From Flavobacteriaceae bacterium NBU2977 (GTDB lineage: Bacteria; Bacteroidota; Bacteroidia; Flavobacteriales; Flavobacteriaceae): DNA of 64,000 nt. The notes beneath the pieces were generated by a model. It was not told the DNA's origin. It did no database searches and saw nothing but the letters and a program-made list of their open reading frames with translations. This document shows, in pieces, positions 8,468 through 17,219 of the stretch (position 1 is the stretch's first letter; each line of letters begins with the position of its first letter). The stretch is from contig JAIOUW010000002.1 of NCBI GenBank assembly GCA_019931105.1, positions 62,001 to 126,000 on the forward strand, given 5' to 3'. Made by a program: the position numbers and the translations under genes.

Positions 8468-9418
8468 TCACGACATATGCGCCGATTTTGACAATTCAAG
8501 CCCGTTCAATACTTCATTGGTCTTCATTCTTCGCTTGCCCGGCAACTGTATTTCAAGCAATTCTATGAAACCGTTTTGAACGGCGACCTTTAGTTCCTTT
8601 TTTGTAGCAATAACACTGCCTATTTTAAGGTTGTGAACTTCTTTGCATTTAACAGTTTTATATATTTTCAAAAATGACCGGTTGTCCCCATCAACGAGTG
8701 TGGTCCAGGCGGTAGGATAGGGGCTTAGTCCCCTTACATGGTTATGTATGTCGTTCAACGAACTGTTCCAATCGATTTCGCAGGTATCCCTATGAATTTT
8801 ATGTGCCTGTTTTAATTTGCCCTTGGGCATTTGTTTTTTTGCCTCGACATTGCCGCGTTCGATAGCCTTGACGGTCTTGATTACCAATTTGGAACCTATG
8901 TCCATCAACCTATCATGAAGTGTACCGGCGGTATCATCATTGGTAATTTCACATTCATCTTGCAAGATGATTTTGCCCGTATCGATTTTGTCATCGATAA
9001 AGAATGTAGTCGCCCCTGTTTTGGTTTCCCCGTTGATTATGGCCCAGTTGATGGGTGCGGCGCCCCGATAATCGGGAAGCAATGAGGCATGTAGGTTAAA
9101 GGTGCCGTATTCGGGCATCGACCAAACAGTTTTTGGCAACATACGAAAGGCGACAACGATTTGCAGGTTTGCCCGCAACGACCTTAATTCTTCTAAAAAC
9201 TGTTCGTTCTTGAGATTGGTCGGTTGTAGAATTTTGAGTCCTTTTCTTTCTGCATACTCTTTTACCGCCGACCCTTGCAATTTTCTACCGCGGCCTGCTG
9301 GTCGGTCCGGGGCGGTTATTACCCCTACGACCTCATAACCGTTTTCGCAGAGTTTGGCCAAGGTGGCCACTGCGAACTCAGGAGTCCCCATAAAAACAAT
9401 TCGTAATTTTTTATTCAC
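8468..9418 (-). CDS. fmt: Methionyl-tRNA formyltransferase
   Basis: The 316-residue enzyme formylates initiator Met-tRNA using 10-formyltetrahydrofolate. The N-terminal formyltransferase domain shows FMGTPEFAVATL, DRPAGRGRKLQGSAVKEYA, and the catalytic segment FNLHASLLPDYRGAAPINWA. The C-terminal tRNA-binding domain follows from about residue 205 (IHNHVRGLSPYPTAW). The start codon is GTG at 9418, inside the end of recQ (8-base overlap GTGAATAA); the next methionine would remove the first beta strand. It is translated from the recQ transcript. Length is normal. Confidence 0.96.
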   Translation of the reverse strand: MNKKLRIVFMGTPEFAVATLAKLCENGYEVVGVITAPDRPAGRGRKLQGSAVKEYAERKGLKILQPTNLKNEQFLEELRSLRANLQIVVAFRMLPKTVWSMPEYGTFNLHASLLPDYRGAAPINWAIINGETKTGATTFFIDDKIDTGKIILQDECEITNDDTAGTLHDRLMDIGSKLVIKTVKAIERGNVEAKKQMPKGKLKQAHKIHRDTCEIDWNSSLNDIHNHVRGLSPYPTAWTTLVDGDNRSFLKIYKTVKCKEVHNLKIGSVIATKKELKVAVQNGFIELLEIQLPGKRRMKTNEVLNGLELSKSAHMS

Positions 9419-11321
9419 GGTCGATGTAATATTGGTTTTTAGTGTTTATATTGATTTTTTCGTCTTCCAAAAGTCCTCGTAAAATAGCAAGTACGACCTT
9501 TTCATCATCTGAGATCAATGCGCTTAATTCCCTTGATGACATGGCGTTTTCATATAAGAGACTTAAGACCTTTTTTTGTATGGAATCGAAGGAACTTTCG
9601 GGGGTGGTTTTTTGTGCTAGGCATACATCGCAAACACCACATTCTTTTTTGTGATTTTCGCCAAAATACCTCAAAATTTGAAGGCTTCTACATATTTTAT
9701 CATTGCCTACGTAAGTAGTCATAGACTCCAAATTATCGATTTTTATCTGATGCAGTTCTTTGACCTTAGAGGCAAAGGTATTGATGGTACGCTCATCTTC
9801 TCTTGGTACTAAAAAAGTCAATTCAATGTCGCTATGTTTCGCCTTTAGATCTATTATTTCGTCTTTGTGCAATCCTTCAAGGGCATTTATTACCCGAAAT
9901 TCTTGAACCCCTACTTTTTTTGCGACCAACGCGGTGTTGATTTTCGTGTCATGGTCAAAAACACCTCCGTATGTACGCAATAACATCTGGGCGATCATCG
10001 CTTTTTGATGATTGGATTCCAAATAACGGAAGATCTGGTCTTTATCGGCCAAAAAACGGACACTGGTCTTCTTCGAAAAGGATTCTGAAAGCGCAATGAC
10101 GGATTGCTGATCTAAAATTTTAAGGGCATTGTAGGTCAATATTGGATTGAGTCCATATGCCATGCAAAATTCATTGAAGTTTAACTGAAACGTTTCGTTA
10201 ACACCTTCGTTATAAGCAATTTGAAAATAATTGTTTAGCTTCTTATAGGTCAATTTGAGAAATTCTGCATTTGGCAAGGTTTTCAAAAATTGGTTTTTGG
10301 CAAGTTCAATGTCGTTTTGATTGGTCAAAAGAATGGCCCGGGCAGGCGACCCATCCCTTCCGGCCCTTCCTGCTTCCTGAAAGTAGTTCTCAATGCAATT
10401 GGGTATTTGATAGTGTACCACAAGTTCAACATCCGATTTATCGATACCCATGCCAAACGCGTTCGTGGCAACCATGGTTTGTACCCTATTTTCAAGCCAA
10501 AGTTTAAGACGTTCTTGTTTTTCAACTTTGGTATTGCCCCCATGAAAATAGCTTGCAGAAAGACCATTTTTATTTAAAAACCGTGACAGTTCCTCGGCCA
10601 TTCTTCGGGTCTGTACATAAACAATGGCACTTTTTTCTAGTTTTGAACAAAGCTGTTTGAGCTGATAAAGTTTGTCTTCTTTTTGAACGACCTTGAAAGC
10701 AATATTGGTCCGTTCGAACGAATCTTTAACTATAAGCGGGTCTATGAATTTCAGGTTATCGCAAATGTCAGCTGCAACTTGCGCGGTAGCGGTGGCCGTA
10801 AGTGCGATCATCGGCGTTTCGGGCAATAATCCCCTAAGTTTGGCACAATCGAGATAGGCCGGTCTAAAATCATGGCCCCAATGCGATATACAATGCGCCT
10901 CGTCGATCGCGATCAGGTTGACGTTCATCTGTTCGATACGGGTTTGGACCAACTCTTGTTGTAATCTTTCCGGTGATAGGTAGAGAAACTTGTAATTGCC
11001 ATAAAGGCAGTTGTCCAGAAGTTTGTCCACTTCGTCAAAAGGAATTCCCCCCGTCAATGCGATGGCCTTGATTCCTTTTTTCTTAAGTGCATCGACCTGA
11101 TTTTGAATCAAAGCCACCAAGGGGGAGACAACAATACATATTCCTTCTTGGGCCATCGACGGCACTTGGTAACAAAGCGATTTTCCACCACCGGTCGGCA
11201 TGAGGCCCAAAACATCCTTTCCATCGAGAATGGCTTGGATGATTTTTTCCTGGGATCCCCGAAAATCGGCATACCCCCAATACCCCCTTAATATTTCCTT
11301 CGGATTTTTGGTCGTCGTCAC
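9411..11321 (-). CDS. recQ: ATP-dependent DNA helicase RecQ
   Basis: The 636-residue superfamily 2 helicase acts in recombination repair. Motifs are Walker A MPTGGGKSLCYQVP, DEAHCISHWGHDFRPAY, LTATAT, and the helicase C domain VATNAFGMGIDKSDVELVVH with QEAGRAGRDG. A zinc-binding region has CRSLQILRYFGENHKKECGV and CDVC, then an RQC winged helix. The end at about 636 leaves no room for an HRDC domain, so this is the short form seen in many Bacteroidetes. The start is GTG at 11321, directly abutting the TAG of the AAA kinase. fmt overlaps its end. Confidence 0.96.
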   Translation of the reverse strand: MTTTKNPKEILRGYWGYADFRGSQEKIIQAILDGKDVLGLMPTGGGKSLCYQVPSMAQEGICIVVSPLVALIQNQVDALKKKGIKAIALTGGIPFDEVDKLLDNCLYGNYKFLYLSPERLQQELVQTRIEQMNVNLIAIDEAHCISHWGHDFRPAYLDCAKLRGLLPETPMIALTATATAQVAADICDNLKFIDPLIVKDSFERTNIAFKVVQKEDKLYQLKQLCSKLEKSAIVYVQTRRMAEELSRFLNKNGLSASYFHGGNTKVEKQERLKLWLENRVQTMVATNAFGMGIDKSDVELVVHYQIPNCIENYFQEAGRAGRDGSPARAILLTNQNDIELAKNQFLKTLPNAEFLKLTYKKLNNYFQIAYNEGVNETFQLNFNEFCMAYGLNPILTYNALKILDQQSVIALSESFSKKTSVRFLADKDQIFRYLESNHQKAMIAQMLLRTYGGVFDHDTKINTALVAKKVGVQEFRVINALEGLHKDEIIDLKAKHSDIELTFLVPREDERTINTFASKVKELHQIKIDNLESMTTYVGNDKICRSLQILRYFGENHKKECGVCDVCLAQKTTPESSFDSIQKKVLSLLYENAMSSRELSALISDDEKVVLAILRGLLEDEKININTKNQYYIDRE

Positions 11322-11876
11322 CTACTTGAGATTTTTAAGTATAAACGCGATACGTTCGGCGACACTCGACTTAGGTACCTCGATCACATCGTAATCAAAG
11401 TCGCGATAAGTGTTGTGCAAACATTCACTTATTTTCAAGGCATCTTGATAACTCTCGAAGCGTTCCCCATCCTTTACAAAAATATCTTGCCACATGGGCA
11501 ACAAAAAAACCTGGTCATAACGGTTTTTCTTAACAATTGAAGAGAAGTCATCGGGGGTAGGCTGATCGTAATAATCCATATAGGCTAGAACATCGGGCAT
11601 TCCACGGTCAAAAAAAATCACGGCTTCGCTTTGATCGCGTGCTTCTTCAAAATGGGACAATCTCGCCGAAAGTATTTTGGTGTTGAAATCTAGCGGATTT
11701 GAGACCGAAGCGATCGGATTTGTACCATAATCGGTCAACTCACCAATGCTTTTTGCCCTGTGGGTCATTTGGCGAATGACCTCGGGATAGCAAAAATAAC
11801 CGGCATTTTGCATTTCTTCGATCAAGGAAGTCTTTCCCGTACTGGGGCCACCGGTAATGACAATTCTTTTTTGCAT
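11322..11876 (-). CDS. AAA family ATPase / P-loop kinase-like protein (AAA_28)
   Basis: The protein is 184 residues from ATG 11876. A longer frame from 11918 adds fourteen residues without family resemblance. MQKRIVITGGPSTGKTSLIEE carries the Walker A motif, YCYPEVIRQ-like and IFFDRGMPDVLAYMDYY segments recall NadR-type ribosylnicotinamide kinases, and FDYDVIEVPKSSVAERIAFIL closes the fold. The substrate is unknown. It is the first gene of a three-gene minus-strand unit with recQ and fmt, with no gap to recQ. Confidence 0.8.
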   Translation of the reverse strand: MQKRIVITGGPSTGKTSLIEEMQNAGYFCYPEVIRQMTHRAKSIGELTDYGTNPIASVSNPLDFNTKILSARLSHFEEARDQSEAVIFFDRGMPDVLAYMDYYDQPTPDDFSSIVKKNRYDQVFLLPMWQDIFVKDGERFESYQDALKISECLHNTYRDFDYDVIEVPKSSVAERIAFILKNLK

Positions 11877-11898
11877 GCAAATGAAATCGATTCTCCAA

Positions 11899-11906
11899 CA
11901 AAAGTA
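11899..11906 (-). promoter_or_regulatory. Possible promoter -7 element for the AAA-recQ-fmt operon
   Basis: The minus strand reads TACTTTTG, fitting TAnnTTTG, about 23 bases before the ATG at 11876. No matching -33 TTG was found at the usual distance. Confidence 0.35.
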
Positions 11907-11943
11907 ATCAATAGGCAAGGATTATAAAACCGGCGCGAAGCCC

Positions 11944-11951
11944 TATATTTG
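11944..11951 (+). promoter_or_regulatory. Possible DUF493 gene promoter -7 element
   Basis: TATATTTG lies 15 bases upstream of the ATG at 11967 and fits the -7 consensus exactly; the -33 box is not recognisable. The implied leader is under 10 bases. Confidence 0.4.
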
Positions 11952-11966
11952 TCATAAATTTTATAC

Positions 11967-12254
11967 ATGGCCCAAGAGAACACCGAAGAATTTTATGCAA
12001 GGCTGAAAGAACAGTTAGAGGAAAGTACCGAGTGGCCTTCGAATTATCTATATAAGTTCATCGTACCTACGAATGAAAAAAAAATAGCCGATATCCATAC
12101 TATTTTTGATAATACTGGCGCGGTCATTGAATCGAAGCAGTCAAAAAAAGGAAAATATACTAGCATTTCGATAACCGTAAACCTTAAAAATGCCGATGCG
12201 GTAATCGAAAAATATAAGGAAGTCGGTACGATTGAGGGAGTAATATCCCTATAA
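11967..12254 (+). CDS. DUF493 (YbeD-like) family protein
   Basis: The 95-residue cytoplasmic protein has an ACT/ferredoxin-like fold typical of YbeD: EFYARLKEQLEESTEWPSNY, YKFIVPTNEKKIADIHTIF, then KGKYTSISITVNLKNADAVI and a terminal YKEVGTIEGVISL. In some bacteria YbeD is linked to lipoate or LPS genes, but no function is established. Length is normal. It is divergent from the AAA-recQ-fmt operon. Confidence 0.85.
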   Translation: MAQENTEEFYARLKEQLEESTEWPSNYLYKFIVPTNEKKIADIHTIFDNTGAVIESKQSKKGKYTSISITVNLKNADAVIEKYKEVGTIEGVISL

Positions 12255-12270
12255 ACTGGTAATTGCCGTA

Positions 12271-12278
12271 TAATTTTG
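12271..12278 (+). promoter_or_regulatory. Possible DUF4290 gene promoter -7 element
   Basis: TAATTTTG fits TAnnTTTG, 62 bases before the TTG start at 12341. There is no clear -33 box. Confidence 0.35.
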
Positions 12279-12340
12279 TTAATTTGCCGCCGTTATAGAA
12301 GTACACTTCCCGATTAAAGAATTACGTAAAACCTTTCAAT

Positions 12341-12988
12341 TTGAATTTAGTAGAAAATTTAGAGTACAATACAGAACGTCCACATCTGATTATTCCCGAG
12401 TACGGGAGGCATTTTCAGAAAATGGTGGACCATGCGGTTTCGATCGCCGATAGGGACGAGCGCAACAAAGTTGCCAAGGCAATTGTCGATGTTATGGGAA
12501 ACCTCCAGCCGCATTTGCGGGATGTACCCGATTTTCAACACAAGCTTTGGGATCAACTTTTTATTATGTCGGACTTCAAATTGGATGTTGATTCTCCTTT
12601 TCCGATTACCTCGAAGGAAGTGTTAATGCAGCGGCCCGACGCGTTGGGATATCCGCAGAACCACCCAAAATATCGTTTTTACGGCAATAATATCAAACGT
12701 ATGATCGATGTTGCCGTTAAGTGGGAAAAGGGCGATATGCGCGACGGATTGGAATATGCGATCGCCAACCATATGAAAAAATGCTATCTCAACTGGAACA
12801 AGGATACCGTCGATGACAATGTTATTTTCAAACACCTTCTCGAGTTGAGCGAGGGCCAGATAGACCTTACTGGTGAGAATCTTACCGAAAGTGGCCAATT
12901 TCTAAAAAACCGTGTCGCCAAGAACCAAAGGCCGAGCACCGGTAAGAAAAATCAAAGAAACAATAACCGCGGTAAGAAGCGGTACTAA
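12341..12988 (+). CDS. DUF4290 domain-containing protein
   Basis: The 215-residue cytoplasmic protein belongs to a Bacteroidetes family of unknown function. The start is TTG at 12341 giving LNLVENLEYNTERPHLIIPEYGR, which matches the usual start; no in-frame ATG precedes the conserved part. Conserved features are YGRHFQKMVDHAVSIADRDE, the KLWDQLFIMSDF segment and YGNNIKRMIDVAVKWEKGD. The C-terminus (about 190-215) is basic and Asn/Arg/Lys-rich (RNNNRGKKRY), suggesting nucleic-acid or ribosome contact (inference). murA follows 15 bases later on the same strand, a conserved neighbour in flavobacteria. Confidence 0.85.
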   Translation: MNLVENLEYNTERPHLIIPEYGRHFQKMVDHAVSIADRDERNKVAKAIVDVMGNLQPHLRDVPDFQHKLWDQLFIMSDFKLDVDSPFPITSKEVLMQRPDALGYPQNHPKYRFYGNNIKRMIDVAVKWEKGDMRDGLEYAIANHMKKCYLNWNKDTVDDNVIFKHLLELSEGQIDLTGENLTESGQFLKNRVAKNQRPSTGKKNQRNNNRGKKRY

Positions 12989-13003
12989 TATCATCCATCT
13001 TAC

Positions 13004-14311
13004 ATGGGTACATTCAAAATCGAAGGCGGTCACAAACTTTCAGGTGAAATTACGCCCCAAGGAGCCAAGAACGAGGCCTTACAGATTCTGTGCGCCGTAC
13101 TTTTGACGGAGGAAAAAGTAACTCTAGGCAATATTCCCGATATCGTCGATGTCAATAAATTGATCTCACTTTTAGAGAATTTGGGTGTAAAGATCCAAAA
13201 GAAAGGCAAGGGTACCTATATGTTCAAGGCAGATGATATAGATCTTGGTTATCTACAGTCTGACCAGTTCAAAAAAGATGGTGCAGGACTAAGGGGCTCG
13301 ATTATGTTGGTGGGACCGCTTTTGGCACGCTTTGGAAAAGGATATATACCCAAACCTGGCGGTGATAAGATCGGCCGTCGGAGACTTGATACGCATTTCG
13401 AGGGTTTTATAAAACTGGGGGCAAAATTCAGATATAATAAAGAAGAGCATTTTTATGGGGTCGAAGCCAAAAAGCTAAAGGGCACCTATATGTTGCTCGA
13501 CGAGGCATCGGTGACCGGAACAGCAAATATCGTTATGGCCGCGGTACTTGCCGAAGGAGAAACAACCATTTATAATGCAGCCTGCGAGCCTTACCTACAG
13601 CAATTGTGCAAGATGCTCAATCGAATGGGCGCCAAAATCTCAGGAATCGGATCTAACCTTTTGACCATAGAAGGGGTAGACCGACTGGGAGGCACCGAAC
13701 ATACAATGCTTCCAGATATGATCGAGATCGGGAGTTGGGTAGGTCTTGCTGCAATGACCAAAAGCGAATTGACCATTAAGAATGTCAGTTGGGACGATTT
13801 GGGCGTCATTCCCACAACGTTCAAGAAACTCGGTGTTCAATTGGAGCGAAGGGGCGATGACATCTACATACCCGAACATAAGAACGGCTACGAAATACAG
13901 AATTATATCGATGGATCCATTCTTACGATTGCCGATGCTCCTTGGCCCGGACTAACACCTGATTTGTTGAGTATCATCTTGGTAATGTCGACCCAGGCCA
14001 AAGGTGAGGTGATAATCCACCAGAAAATGTTCGAGAGCCGTCTGTTTTTTGTCGACAAATTAATCGATATGGGGGCAAAGATCATTCTTTGTGATCCACA
14101 CCGCGCCACTGTAATCGGTCATAATTTCAAATCGACGCTGAAGGCGACCACCATGGTTTCACCTGATATTCGAGCGGGAGTTTCGTTATTGATCGCCGCC
14201 CTATCGGCCAAGGGAACCTCAACGATTCATAACATCGAACAAATCGATCGGGGTTATGAAGATATTGATACGCGCCTGCGTGCGATAGGGGCTAAGATTA
14301 CAAGGGTGTAG
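13004..14311 (+). CDS. murA: UDP-N-acetylglucosamine 1-carboxyvinyltransferase (MurA), Asp-type active site
   Basis: The 435-residue enzyme transfers enolpyruvyl from phosphoenolpyruvate to UDP-GlcNAc, the first committed step of peptidoglycan synthesis. It has the inverse alpha/beta barrel pattern: GAKNEALQILCAVLL, DAGAGLRGSIMLVGPLLARF-like region, then KPGGDKIGRRRLDTHFEGF. The usual catalytic cysteine of the PGGC motif is aspartate here (Asp121, codon GAT). MurA enzymes with Asp at this site stay active and are insensitive to fosfomycin in known cases such as Mycobacterium and Chlamydia. It lies 15 bases after the DUF4290 gene, probably in one operon, and converges with the TolC gene. Confidence 0.96.
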   Translation: MGTFKIEGGHKLSGEITPQGAKNEALQILCAVLLTEEKVTLGNIPDIVDVNKLISLLENLGVKIQKKGKGTYMFKADDIDLGYLQSDQFKKDGAGLRGSIMLVGPLLARFGKGYIPKPGGDKIGRRRLDTHFEGFIKLGAKFRYNKEEHFYGVEAKKLKGTYMLLDEASVTGTANIVMAAVLAEGETTIYNAACEPYLQQLCKMLNRMGAKISGIGSNLLTIEGVDRLGGTEHTMLPDMIEIGSWVGLAAMTKSELTIKNVSWDDLGVIPTTFKKLGVQLERRGDDIYIPEHKNGYEIQNYIDGSILTIADAPWPGLTPDLLSIILVMSTQAKGEVIIHQKMFESRLFFVDKLIDMGAKIILCDPHRATVIGHNFKSTLKATTMVSPDIRAGVSLLIAALSAKGTSTIHNIEQIDRGYEDIDTRLRAIGAKITRV

Positions 14312-14320
14312 TATTAAAGG

Positions 14321-15781
14321 TTAATCGAAAATGATATCTTCGATTTCAATCTTTTCATCCGTTTTGAAATCATACAATGTTAATCTTCTAAGAGTATAAT
14401 AATCAAGCCAGAATTTCTCCAGCGAATTGAGGTAATCTACTACGGCTTTATCCTTTTCAGACTGGGCAATGTTTAAGTCGGTAATGGTAATCTTGCCAAG
14501 CACATAGCGTTTTTTTGTAATCTCGTAGCGTTTAAGAGCAATCTCTTTGGCAGTTTCCGAGGTTGCCAAGAAGTCTCTTTGGCTTGACCAATTCAAAGTG
14601 TGTAGGAATATCTCTTGCTCAAAAGCCTGTTTTTCCTGTTCGATATCATTCTTGACGAGATCAAGATCGGCCTCTGCCATTTTTCGTCTCGACTTGGTCA
14701 CTCCCCAATCGAAAATCGGTAGCCCAACGGAGAGCGAAATATTTTGTTGTTGGTCATAATCTTGAAAAAGGGCAGCATATTCATCAGAGCGATTATTTAG
14801 CCCAAAATTTGCGTATACATCAACTTGCAGCCGATTGGTTCCTTTTACCTCTGCCAATCGCTGTTCGGCTTCCAACCTTCGACGTCTGAATTCGATGACC
14901 GATTTTCTATTGTCTTGGGCCTCTGACAAGGCTCTGTCCAAATTAACCACAAAATCTTCTAATTTTTCCGGCACCTCCAATTCGATTGATTCGGTATCCA
15001 ACTCGAGATAGCGCGCCAGATCTTGCGAAGTCTTTTTCAGCAAAATAGTATTTGTGGTAACATTGTTCTGTGATATCAAATGACTTAATTCTATCTGTAA
15101 CAGCTCATTTTCGGCAATCTTTCCAATTTTAAACCGTCCTTTTGTAATCTGTAGCAAGGTGTCTTGATTCGATAGATTTTTTTTTGCAATGTCCAAAGAG
15201 ACTTGGGCCTTTAACAATCCAAAATAAAGCCTGCAGGTGGTTAAGGAGATATCTTCAAGATTCTCGATAATATTTCGCTTCGATTCCTCATAACGTAAAG
15301 GTTCGATCTTGCGCTGCCATTTATAGGGATTATAAAACAGAGAATTTTGAAAATAGTTGATTGAAAAGGGCACTACGGAATAATTCGTCGCCTCCTGAGC
15401 ACCAAAACGGTCAACTCTGTCAAGTCGGCTCAGAATGGAAAAAGCCCCTCCTGTAAAGGGTACTTTTTGTTCAAGCCTCAAACGCGCATCAATAATCGAT
15501 TGATTCTGGTTTACGAAAATATCCTGACCTTCATCGTTGGTTATTTTTGTTATGGAGTTGGTATAGGACGGCAATGTTGCACTCAAACTCAACTGTGGTA
15601 AAAAATCGGCTTGATAGTTTCTATATCTCCAATAACCCGATCGGTATGTATTTACTGCCCTGACGTATTCAGGCGATTTTTTCTGAGCTATTTTAATGGC
15701 CTCTTCCAATTTTATTTTTTGAAACTGGCCATAGTTGTAAACGTGTGAAACCAAAAACAGGAAAAATAGAATTCTTCTCAT
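14321..15781 (-). CDS. TolC family outer-membrane efflux protein
   Basis: The 486-residue protein has a signal peptide (MRRILFFLFLVSHVYNYG) and two outer-membrane-efflux repeats, each with long coiled-coil helices. The first is IKLEEAIKIAQKKSPEYVRA and the second, internal, repeat includes RKSVIEFRRRRLEAEQRLAE and QNISLSVGLPIFDWGV. It forms the trimeric outer-membrane duct of a tripartite exporter. It is the last gene of the HlyD / permease / TolC set, 58 bases after the permease, and meets murA tail to tail with a 9-base gap. Confidence 0.9.
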   Translation of the reverse strand: MRRILFFLFLVSHVYNYGQFQKIKLEEAIKIAQKKSPEYVRAVNTYRSGYWRYRNYQADFLPQLSLSATLPSYTNSITKITNDEGQDIFVNQNQSIIDARLRLEQKVPFTGGAFSILSRLDRVDRFGAQEATNYSVVPFSINYFQNSLFYNPYKWQRKIEPLRYEESKRNIIENLEDISLTTCRLYFGLLKAQVSLDIAKKNLSNQDTLLQITKGRFKIGKIAENELLQIELSHLISQNNVTTNTILLKKTSQDLARYLELDTESIELEVPEKLEDFVVNLDRALSEAQDNRKSVIEFRRRRLEAEQRLAEVKGTNRLQVDVYANFGLNNRSDEYAALFQDYDQQQNISLSVGLPIFDWGVTKSRRKMAEADLDLVKNDIEQEKQAFEQEIFLHTLNWSSQRDFLATSETAKEIALKRYEITKKRYVLGKITITDLNIAQSEKDKAVVDYLNSLEKFWLDYYTLRRLTLYDFKTDEKIEIEDIIFD

Positions 15782-15839
15782 TTGCTATGTTTTAAACAAT
15801 GGTAAAATAACATGTTGACCATGACTTCGAATATTTGGC

Positions 15840-17213
15840 CTATTCATGTCTAATCGCCTCTATCGGATTTTTGTTGGCGGCAGATTTTGCGGGCAGAACC
15901 CCGAAAGCCAACCCTATAAAAGTAGCCACTAGAAATGACAGCAGAATAGAGCCCATCGAGACTATGGTCTCGATATCGGTAGCGAGCTCCAGTACGTACG
16001 ATGCCACTATCCCTAAAATACAGCCAATGATTCCACCACTTAGACTGATCAAGATGGATTCCGATAAAAACTGCATGATGATATCTTGCTTTGTGGCTCC
16101 GATTGCTTTCATAATGCCAATTTCTTTGGTCCGCTCTAAAATTGAGGCCAACATGATATTCATGATACCTATGCCCCCAATCAATAGCGATATTCCCGCA
16201 ATTATGCTTAAGACAATATTGAAAATCTGTTTTGTCTTTTGTTGTTGCTTCAATAAATTGATAGGAATCGTAATCTCAAAATCGAGCATGCCATTGTGTT
16301 TTCTTTTGAGCATCTTGCTGATTACCTCGGCAGTGGCTTTCAATTCGTTTGAATTGTTTACTTGAATGGTCAGCTTGTCGATTTGGTGATAATTGCCCCT
16401 GGGCTTTCTTTTTTTCGGACCGTTATCGTTTCCGCTGATCATGATTATTCCGCCACCAAGATCAAGAGGTTGGTCGCTTATTACTTTCCGGTCTTTATAC
16501 CGCACCAAAAATGTTTTTATAGGTATATAGACATCTTGGTTCAGGTCTCGAATACCTAAATTTTCTTGAGCCGTTTCCGAAATTAATTTCTCCTCGATTA
16601 TTCCGATTACTTTAAGCCAAACATCCTTTACCTTGATTTGTTTGCCGAGCGCATTCTCTCCGGTAAATAGTTTCTTTGCGACTTTTTCACCAATTATGCA
16701 TACAGGCATAGCGTTTACTGCCTGTACTTCGGTGAAGTTTTCTCCTTGGCCAATGTGAACATTTGAAGTTTCGAAAAACGAATTGGTAACCCCGATTATT
16801 TTAACCGGGCTTTGCCTTCCCTTTTTTATCATATAAGTTTCCATGATAATTTCAGGGCTAAGTTTTTTAACCGTTGAAATGTTTTTTCGTATACTTTCTA
16901 CATCCAATAGGTCTAGCCCTTTGGAAAATCGAATGGTTTCCGTCGCACCATCTTCTTCTTCCGAATCGGATTCATTTTCATCGGCTTCATCCGGTATCGG
17001 TGTCACAACAATGTTGTTAACGCCCACCAATTCTAACTGCGCCAAAATCTCTTGTTCGGCACCTTTGCCAATGGCAAGCATAGTAATTACCGCGGCGACA
17101 CCAAAGATTATTCCAAGGGCGGTTAGAAAAGTACGCACCTTATTCGCCATGATCACACGAACGGCCTCGGAAAAATTCGACTTTAATGTCTCTAAGAAAA
17201 TTTTATTGGTCAT
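15840..17213 (-). CDS. MacB-like ABC transporter permease (FtsX/MacB_PCD), no ATPase domain
   Basis: The 457-residue inner-membrane protein has one N-terminal span (about 22-50), a periplasmic MacB core domain (about 50-300), and three C-terminal FtsX-type spans. Diagnostic segments are KVRTFLTALGIIFGVAAVIT, LIGGIGIMNIMLASILERTK, EIGIMKAIGATKQDI and LPAKSAANKNPIEAIRHE. Full-length MacB has a fused ATPase domain of over 200 residues in front, and related systems encode it beside the permease. Neither is present here. An acidic insert (ADENESDSEEED) follows the first span. It lies 6 bases after the HlyD gene. Confidence 0.9.
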   Translation of the reverse strand: MTNKIFLETLKSNFSEAVRVIMANKVRTFLTALGIIFGVAAVITMLAIGKGAEQEILAQLELVGVNNIVVTPIPDEADENESDSEEEDGATETIRFSKGLDLLDVESIRKNISTVKKLSPEIIMETYMIKKGRQSPVKIIGVTNSFFETSNVHIGQGENFTEVQAVNAMPVCIIGEKVAKKLFTGENALGKQIKVKDVWLKVIGIIEEKLISETAQENLGIRDLNQDVYIPIKTFLVRYKDRKVISDQPLDLGGGIIMISGNDNGPKKRKPRGNYHQIDKLTIQVNNSNELKATAEVISKMLKRKHNGMLDFEITIPINLLKQQQKTKQIFNIVLSIIAGISLLIGGIGIMNIMLASILERTKEIGIMKAIGATKQDIIMQFLSESILISLSGGIIGCILGIVASYVLELATDIETIVSMGSILLSFLVATFIGLAFGVLPAKSAANKNPIEAIRHE

Positions 17214-17219
17214 GTAAGC

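Noticed and set aside
15835-16365. 176-codon plus-strand frame
   Set aside because: It is an antisense shadow of the MacB-like permease gene, whose family motifs are clear on the other strand.
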